The notes beneath the pieces were generated by a model, which saw nothing but the letters and a program-made list of their open reading frames with translations, made no database searches and was not told the origin of the DNA. A stretch of 64,000 bases of DNA from Natronococcus sp. AD-5 (lineage in GTDB: Archaea > Halobacteriota > Halobacteria > Halobacteriales > Natrialbaceae): positions 682,001 through 746,000 of the forward strand of contig NZ_CP132295.1 in the NCBI RefSeq assembly GCF_030734285.1. The letters are read 5' to 3'. The translations under genes and the position numbers were made by a program. Below, piece by piece: positions 59,119 to 64,000 of the stretch (within the stretch, counting starts at the first letter, position 1; each line of letters starts with the position of its first letter).

Positions 59119-60084
59119 CTACGCGTGCGACAGCGATCGAATCCAGCCCGGTACGTGACCGAGGGTCGACCACGTTTCGGTCTCCCGACTGATCACTCGT
59201 CCCGCTGTCGTCCCTGCGTATACGCGTCTGTCGGATTCCGTCCATGCGTAGACGAACTCGTCGGGCGCACCGGGATACGGCTTCCTCTCGAACGTCTCTC
59301 CGCCGTCTGTGGATTCGAACAACGACGCGTTCACAGTCCGTTTGTCATACGTGATTCCCGTCGGGAGGGTCGGTGGAAGCGTTTGGGCGGCGGCATATAG
59401 CGTTCCTCCGGAGGAAAACGCCTCTTGGAAGTACGGTCCGGGCACGTCAGCGTCGAGTCGCGCCCACGAACGTCCGGCATCATCGGTGCGATAGAGCCCA
59501 CCGCCGCACGAGACGACGTACTCTTCGGCGGTTACCGCCAACACGTGGTGAACGTCGTACTGGAGATCGTCCTCACGTTCGGCCTCGAGACCCGCACGCC
59601 GTTCGGTCCACGTCTCACCACCGTCATCACTCGCGTGAACCCCGCCGACTTCGACGCCGGCAACGACCCGGTCGGGTGCATCCGGGGAGACGCTCAGACT
59701 TCGGACGTGTGACGCACCCCGATGCCGAGGGGTGTGCCACCGGTCTCGAGAGGGAAGTTCCTGAAATCCCTTCAGTTCCGTCCACGTCTTCCCCCCGTCC
59801 GTCGAGACGTACACGTGAGCCGGATGCGTGCCCGCGTACAGACGATTGCCGTCGGGGCTGACCGCAACGGCGTACACCTCGTCTCGCGGCACGCCGAGCC
59901 GGTCCCACGTCTTCCCCCGATCTACCGAGCGGTACAGACCCGTTTTCGACGCGGCGAACGACCCGTGCTCCTGATAGGTATGGACGCCGAGTGTCACTCC
60001 CGAGTCGAGCACCCGTTCGGCGTCGTCGAGATCACCGCGTTGCGAGCGGTAGACGCCGTCATGCGTGGCGATGAGTAACGTCAT
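59119..60084 (-). CDS. BNR/Asp-box beta-propeller protein (sialidase/VPS10-like fold)
   Basis: 321 residues without signal peptide. Several Asp-box repeats are seen: YRSVDRGKTWDRLG, YVSTDGGKTWTEL, HASDDGGETWTERR, YRTDDAGRSWARLD and FESTDGGETFERK, each of SxDxGxTW type. These mark a six- or seven-bladed propeller as in sialidases and photosystem stability factors. The catalytic residues of true sialidases cannot be recognised, so a binding or scaffold role is as likely as hydrolysis. Third gene of an operon with an FMN reductase (9-nt gap) and DUF6069-like gene. Confidence 0.8.
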   Translation of the reverse strand: MTLLIATHDGVYRSQRGDLDDAERVLDSGVTLGVHTYQEHGSFAASKTGLYRSVDRGKTWDRLGVPRDEVYAVAVSPDGNRLYAGTHPAHVYVSTDGGKTWTELKGFQELPSRDRWHTPRHRGASHVRSLSVSPDAPDRVVAGVEVGGVHASDDGGETWTERRAGLEAEREDDLQYDVHHVLAVTAEEYVVSCGGGLYRTDDAGRSWARLDADVPGPYFQEAFSSGGTLYAAAQTLPPTLPTGITYDKRTVNASLFESTDGGETFERKPYPGAPDEFVYAWTESDRRVYAGTTAGRVISRETETWSTLGHVPGWIRSLSHA

Positions 60085-60093
60085 GAGCCTCGA

Positions 60094-60696
60094 TCACACC
60101 TCCTGAAACTGGAGCGCCCGGGCGCCTACTGGTTCGATGGATGCGTACTCGACAGTGCGGACGCCGAGTGTCCGAGCGCGCTCTCGAAGGTCTTCGTCGA
60201 CGAATCCGGCATCGTTGAACGCGGTACGCGCCCGAGGGATCGCCGCCTGATACGGGAGGACCCAAGCGCGCAGCGAGCGGCAGACGGCGCGGAGGTGATC
60301 GAGCGCCGGCGCGGGAAACGGACCGCCGGAGACCGCGAGGAGCCCGATGGTGGTGTTTTCGAACTCGTCAAACCCGCAGTAATCGAGCGCGTTCTTCACC
60401 ACGCCCGAATACGATCCGTGGTACGTAGGCGTCCCGAGGATGACCGCATCGGCCTCGCGTATCGTCCGTCTCACCGTATCGCCGCCTTTCGCCGCATCGA
60501 CGTCGGGGTCGAGCGTCGGGAGATCTACGTCCGAGAGGTCGAGTACCTCGGCCGTTCCGCCAACTGCTTCGACACCGGATAGCGCCTCTTTGAGCGCTAG
60601 TCGGGTGTAACTCCCCTCGCGCCGACTCCCGGACACTGCGACGACGCGTGGCCGTTCCTCCCCCGATGATCGACCGGCTCGTTCGAAAGCGTTCAT
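60094..60696 (-). CDS. NADPH-dependent FMN reductase family protein
   Basis: 200 residues. Flavodoxin-like fold with the phosphate-binding loop AVSGSRREGSYTRLALKEAL (19-38), the LGTPTYHGSYSGVVKNALDY loop that holds the isoalloxazine ring, and LLAVSGGPFPAPALDHLRAV. Such enzymes reduce FMN, quinones or azo compounds with NAD(P)H. It overlaps the DUF6069-like gene by 4 nt (ATGA) and is followed by the BNR protein. It is likely under HxlR control, as is common for oxidoreductase operons. Confidence 0.9.
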   Translation of the reverse strand: MNAFERAGRSSGEERPRVVAVSGSRREGSYTRLALKEALSGVEAVGGTAEVLDLSDVDLPTLDPDVDAAKGGDTVRRTIREADAVILGTPTYHGSYSGVVKNALDYCGFDEFENTTIGLLAVSGGPFPAPALDHLRAVCRSLRAWVLPYQAAIPRARTAFNDAGFVDEDLRERARTLGVRTVEYASIEPVGARALQFQEV

Positions 60697-61157
60697 CGGA
60701 ACTCGACCTCCTGGTTCGTTACCCGGGTCAAGACGCCGACGATGGTGACCGCCGCAGTCGCGTGCATCACCACGAGTACGGCGAACACTCTCGGTGGAGC
60801 GCCGGACACGTCGGGCGCGAGGAACATTGCGAAGGAGAGCACCAGCACCGCTCCTGCGACGATGACGAACGTTCGGTTCGGTCGTGCCGAGTATCGGGCG
60901 ATCACTCCGTACACGAAGGTAGCTCCGATGGCAGCGACGGCTGAATTACCGATAACCGGTCCGACCGCGAGCGGCCCGAACGGACCTCCAACGAATTCGG
61001 ACGGGAATTCAACCATCGTTAGCCCGGTGAACAGGACGAGCACGTTCACGATGCTCGCTGCGATCGCCGTGAGTAGCCCGTATTTTATCAGTCGAAACGC
61101 GCCGACGGTGCCGTTCGTTTCTGATTTGGTCGTGGTATTCGTGGCTACCATGTTCAT
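60693..61157 (-). CDS. DUF6069-like four-helix membrane protein
   Basis: 154 residues from the ATG at 61157. The TATA-like GTATATTAC at about 61172-61182 lies 15-25 nt upstream, so the message is probably leaderless. Four helices follow (LIKYGLLTAIAASIVNVLVL, AVGPVIGNSAVAAIGATFVY, FVIVAGAVLVLSFAMFLAP and VLVVMHATAAVTIVGVLTRV). It resembles the DUF6069 family, whose function is unknown. It heads the operon of FMN reductase and BNR protein. Confidence 0.7.
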   Translation of the reverse strand: MNMVATNTTTKSETNGTVGAFRLIKYGLLTAIAASIVNVLVLFTGLTMVEFPSEFVGGPFGPLAVGPVIGNSAVAAIGATFVYGVIARYSARPNRTFVIVAGAVLVLSFAMFLAPDVSGAPPRVFAVLVVMHATAAVTIVGVLTRVTNQEVEFR

Positions 61158-61279
61158 CAATACATCTTCTGTAGTAATATACTATCAAGTTAGAAGTCAC
61201 GGAGCAACTCACCTGATGCGTAGCTACTTACAACCTTTGAAGAAACAAGTTATATGACTTCAGGTGGGATAGTTACGCT
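61158..61279. promoter_or_regulatory. Divergent promoter of the HxlR regulator and the FMN reductase operon
   Basis: Contains TATA-like TTATATG (61250-61256) for the HxlR gene, 24 nt from its ATG, and TATATTAC on the other strand for the operon. CACCTGA (61210-61216) and TCAGGTG (61260-61266) form an inverted repeat, and CAAGTTA occurs twice (61186 and 61246). Possible HxlR sites. Confidence 0.45.
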
Positions 61280-61693
61280 ATGGTCGAACCACCGCGAGCC
61301 GAGGAATTCCTGGAGACGATTCTCGCCAACGAGACGGCTAGACCACCCGGCTCCGAACGAGCAGCGCAGGACAATCAAACGATGTCTTCGCTCCTCAACC
61401 TGCTGGGAAAGAAACACACCATCGTGATCCTTCACCAGTTTGCGACCGGCGACGGGCCGTTGCGGTTCAGCGATCTGGAAGCAGCGGTCGATATCGCACC
61501 GAATACGCTCTCGAATCGGCTCGAGGAGCTCACGGAGGTCGGGTTACTGACGCGGACGGCGTACAACGAGATTCCACCGCGCGTCGAGTATGATGCCACG
61601 GAGAAGGCGAGAGACCTCGCACCGGTCTTCTGGTATCTCGGCGTTTGGACTGAACGTCACGACCTCGAGCCGATAGGCGCCGATGACGAATGA
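61280..61693 (+). CDS. HxlR-family winged-helix transcriptional regulator
   Basis: 137 residues. The domain reads SSLLNLLGKKHTIVILHQFA, GPLRFSDLEAAVDIAPNTLS, then NRLEELTEVGLLTRTAYNEI and the wing with PPRVEYDATEKARDLAP, the standard HxlR pattern. The N-terminal 35 residues are an extension. Members sense oxidants, aldehydes or quinones and often sit beside reductases, as here (divergent FMN reductase operon with a shared promoter region of 122 bp). Only one cysteine-free core is seen, so redox sensing through Cys is unlikely. Confidence 0.9.
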   Translation: MVEPPRAEEFLETILANETARPPGSERAAQDNQTMSSLLNLLGKKHTIVILHQFATGDGPLRFSDLEAAVDIAPNTLSNRLEELTEVGLLTRTAYNEIPPRVEYDATEKARDLAPVFWYLGVWTERHDLEPIGADDE

Positions 61694-61754
61694 GATGAGC
61701 TAATTTCCAGTATGAAGAGACCAATTGTACTTCGATCCGTGATATGCGCTTTCG

Positions 61755-62160
61755 ATACGGGTTCCGGATGACCTCGAAGAATACCTCGAGGAAGAACGTC
61801 TGGACCGGTGCACAGCAGTTCGAAAGCCCCGCTCGGAAGGGGTCGAGGAGCGTCGCCGTGAGCGAGCGCTCGAGCGGCTCGCTGCCGGTGAGATTACGTT
61901 CACGAAGCCCGCCCAGCGCAGGGAGGTCCACGTGAGAATGTGCACAACTCACGAAGAAGTTCGACATCACGTGGATGTCAGGTGAGAGTCTCGAAACCGA
62001 CCTTGAGGAACTGTGACCGTGGGGTTTCGACGCGACGCCGCTCATCTACTTCGCGAAAGCCGATCAACTCCACTGGTCTCGAGTCCCGATGGCCCGTGTT
62101 CTTCCGCACCACTGTGAATCCGGCTCGACTCTTGCGATCGAGAAATTTTGGCGTCGTTAA
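61755..62160 (+). pseudogene. Decayed UPF0175-type antitoxin and PIN-domain toxin pair
   Basis: The forward strand holds the tail of an antitoxin, PDDLEEYLEEERLDRCTAVR, then ERALERLAAGEITFTKPAQ and, in another frame, LTKKFDITWMSGESLETDLE to a TGA at 62014. The next frame opens as a PIN domain from a GTG overlapping that stop (GTGACCGTGGGG); one extra T near 62025 shifts it before FDATPLIYFAKADQLHW, and the rest is lost. UPF0175 antitoxin and PIN RNase toxin pairs are common in haloarchaea. The Asp of FDAT is preserved, but no complete toxin remains. Confidence 0.55.
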
Positions 62161-62462
62161 TTGCTATCGTTCCGGCCGGACGCCCCGTAATCGACGTGAA
62201 CGTCCGGTGTACTTGCCGATTCTGGTGCGGGAATCCCGTTCCAATCGACGAGGTGTACATTCGCCATCTGGCCGGAGAAGCGGAACCGCCGTATCCCGGT
62301 CTCGATCGCCCCCTCTACCGAACGCCCTGAGACGATCGTTGCTTTCTCGAGCGGATCGGCGCCGACCATCTCGATGGCGCCGTTGACGCTAATTTCGTAG
62401 TTCGCGGGAACTCCCCTGCCGATGATTGTTACGAGATTTGTCAATCGGTTCTCAGTTCGCAT
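62157..62462 (-). CDS. Conserved haloarchaeal small protein of unknown function
   Basis: 101 residues from the ATG at 62462. The middle is well formed and acidic: YEISVNGAIEMVGADPLEKA, VSGRSVEGAIETGIRRFRFS and NVHLVDWNGIPAPESASTPD. I recognise the pattern as a small haloarchaeal family but no domain name is certain. The gene is on the reverse strand and partly overlaps the decayed toxin region at its end by a few bases. No partner gene is evident. Confidence 0.6.
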   Translation of the reverse strand: MRTENRLTNLVTIIGRGVPANYEISVNGAIEMVGADPLEKATIVSGRSVEGAIETGIRRFRFSGQMANVHLVDWNGIPAPESASTPDVHVDYGASGRNDSN

Positions 62463-62558
62463 GCTATGATGACGCAAGCCCGCCAATATAAGCCTTCCTG
62501 TCGGGTAAATAGTAGGAACTAGTGAACATATCGAAGGGGCGAATGAACGCGATTCCCT

Positions 62559-62831
62559 TCACTCCACGTAATTGCTCTCCCAATCCCGTCGGTCCTCGAT
62601 TGCTTGTTCTCCAGTATCGGTGATGGTGTAGTAGTTCGTCCGCCGGTCGAGTTCGCCCTTCTCGACGAGTTCCTTGTTGACGAGGCTGTCGAGGTTGGGG
62701 TACAGTCGGCCGTGATTGATCTCGGCGCTGTAGTACTGTTCGATCTCCTCCTTGACGTCTTGGCCGGACGGCTGGTCGGCGCCTGCGATGACGTACAGGA
62801 GGTCTCGTTGGAAGCCGGTGAGGTCGTCCAT
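62559..62831 (-). CDS. PadR-family transcriptional regulator
   Basis: 90 residues. The short winged helix is typical of haloarchaeal PadR proteins: LTGFQRDLLYVIAGADQPSG, QDVKEEIEQYYSAEINHGRL, YPNLDSLVNKELVEKGELDR and RTNYYTITDTGEQAIEDR. PadR proteins repress small-molecule-response genes. It is monocistronic with an AT-rich promoter at about 62855-62900. The C-terminal helix is short, as in PadR-s1 type proteins. Confidence 0.88.
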   Translation of the reverse strand: MDDLTGFQRDLLYVIAGADQPSGQDVKEEIEQYYSAEINHGRLYPNLDSLVNKELVEKGELDRRTNYYTITDTGEQAIEDRRDWESNYVE

Positions 62832-63059
62832 CTCACGAGAGAATTCAACGAAGATGTATTTGGTATCTTTCCCGCATCGAACTGTATGTTTGTGTACTAT
62901 GAACGTATAGAATAGCAGATTTCTAGAGTAGTATTGTCTCGGGATCCGACCGAAACCGTTCCCAGATTCGGCGTCGGTCGGCCCTGCTCGAGCCGGACGC
63001 CGCCTGCATACATTTAAATAGGACTATCTTGAGGAATACATATACAGGTGAGTTAATAT

Positions 63060-63338
63060 ATGGCTCTGGCTGACGATTCGCGTCCTCCGCTTCCCGAGTG
63101 GATTACAGACGCATACACCGTGATTTTGGCTCACATCACGGATTCAGAGACCATTGACACCCACGGCCGGATTCCGGCGATAAGCCGCGAGCAGGCGGTA
63201 GACGTACTATCCACGTCCGACGAACTGGCGCTTGAACCAGCAGACGCCGAACACGCGATCACGCGTCTGATCAAACGCGGATATCTCTACGAAGTCGATG
63301 CTGAGCTTCGCGTGACCGTTCCCTCCGAGGACTGGTAA
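63060..63338 (+). CDS. Small haloarchaeal protein with winged-helix-like C-terminus
   Basis: 92 residues from ATG 63060, with TATA-like TTTAAATA at 63013-63020 and GGTGA 8 nt upstream. Sequence: PLPEWITDAYTVILAHITDS, IPAISREQAVDVLSTSDELA and PADAEHAITRLIKRGYLYEV, ending RVTVPSEDW. The predicted helix pattern and RLIKRGYLYEV wing-like end suggest a small DNA-binding protein, but I cannot assign a family. Intact and typical in composition. Confidence 0.65.
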   Translation: MALADDSRPPLPEWITDAYTVILAHITDSETIDTHGRIPAISREQAVDVLSTSDELALEPADAEHAITRLIKRGYLYEVDAELRVTVPSEDW

Positions 63339-64000
63339 CAGTACACCCCTCTATTCGTTGTTGTGACGCGTCTGTACTGCGTCGTCTACCACGAGTAAAC
63401 AGACCATCGGTACCGACTCATCGCGAACGAAACGGATCGCCTCGATTGCCCACTGCTCGATACAATGGATAACAGGCGGCGGTAGCGTAGCGTCCTGTTG
63501 CTGTCACCCATGGACTGACCCAGTTCTGTGAACCGAGAACCGCTATCGTAGACGGACCGGTGCCTCGTGACCACGAGAGAGTTCTGTTCCGACCATTCTC
63601 TCCAGTAAACGAAATCGTCACGGGTCACGCCCTCGAGCGCGGTCGACGACACGGTAGGTGGAAACGTTTCGGCGATCGAGTTCTCTGTATCTCGTTCGAG
63701 GGGAGCGATCGAGTACGGATCCTCTGTACCAATGTAATGAGGCGCGGTGATCATTCACGTAATACTATAAGAGATTGGTACGCGCCTTAAAAATGCGAAA
63801 GACAAATTCGAAGTCCGTTGCTCGCCTCGAGTTGAGCCCGTAGAGTTTATGGGTGTTCCTTGTCGTACCCCATCCGAAATTGATCGATTGTGGGGATTCA
63901 TTACGCTCTCCTGCATACTTTTCTAACTAACGGGGTTGGCCGTTCGTACTAAGTAGCAGGTGATAGATGGAGGAAGTGTATATTTCGACCACAATTCCGT
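63339..64000. other. 3' end of the window, no recognisable gene
   Basis: About 660 bp. A reverse-strand tail CIEQWAIEAIRFVRDESVPM followed by VCLLVVDDAVQTRHNNE (about 63350-63460) looks like the C-terminal end of a lost protein; upstream of it the frame is broken. AT-rich sequence near 63750-63790 may be a promoter. Confidence 0.4.

Overview
The window looks like chromosomal DNA of a halophilic archaeon (class Halobacteria, probably a neutrophilic Natrialbales-type species; the genus is not established). Evidence: high GC with strong G/C third-position bias, very acidic proteins, twin-arginine signals followed by a lipobox cysteine, TATA boxes about 25-30 nt upstream of leaderless starts, a TatC-TatC fusion, and ArsR, IclR, HxlR and PadR-type regulators. 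No rRNA, complete tRNA or CRISPR array is visible.

Layout. 0-6.5 kb: a sugar-uptake locus. A leftward operon (lipoprotein binding protein, two permeases, DUF624 protein, start of a GH2 enzyme) diverges from an ABC ATPase and a GH43 enzyme. 6.5-10 kb: gene-poor DNA with three copies of one palindrome, a run of decayed genes (cupin, reductase, SRPBCC), then an intact SRPBCC-ArsR pair with an operator palindrome. 10.9-13.5 kb: a frameshifted chymotrypsin-like protease, TatA and a small membrane protein. 14-17.6 kb: a GH4 glycosidase, a relic of an ABC ATPase and an AT-rich island. 17.6-25.9 kb: a TPP enzyme, a regulator and a TauE exporter sharing an upstream motif, universal stress proteins, a ZIP transporter, a second TauE and a methyltransferase. 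26-31.6 kb: HD and duplicated EthD proteins, the two subunits of a 2-oxoacid dehydrogenase E1 and an SNF-family transporter.

32.8-36.3 kb: an IclR regulator, then a complete 2,138-bp mobile element (34180-36317) with perfect 17-bp terminal inverted repeats and an 8-bp target duplication. It contains an IS5-like transposase and also a threonine-synthase-like gene, so a metabolic gene appears to travel inside a single insertion sequence. This is the most unusual feature of the window.

36.8-51.4 kb: a surface-glycan or lipid-linked-sugar region: arylsulfotransferase-like protein, DedA, YdjM-like protein, two AglD/UPF0104-type membrane proteins, two alkaline-phosphatase-superfamily proteins, two glycosyltransferases, a polytopic GT-C-like protein, an SDR epimerase, a UbiA-family prenyltransferase resembling decaprenyl-phosphate phosphoribosyltransferase, and a PHP phosphoesterase. 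The last three together resemble the logic of mycobacterial lipid-linked arabinose synthesis. 51.6-54 kb: the fused TatC, diverging from a Tat-exported blue copper protein. 54.1-58.9 kb: a 1,590-residue GH2 beta-galactosidase with two LamG domains inserted inside conserved domains. 59-61.7 kb: a membrane protein/FMN reductase/BNR-repeat operon divergent from an HxlR regulator. 61.7-64 kb: a decayed antitoxin-PIN toxin pair, a PadR regulator and small haloarchaeal proteins.
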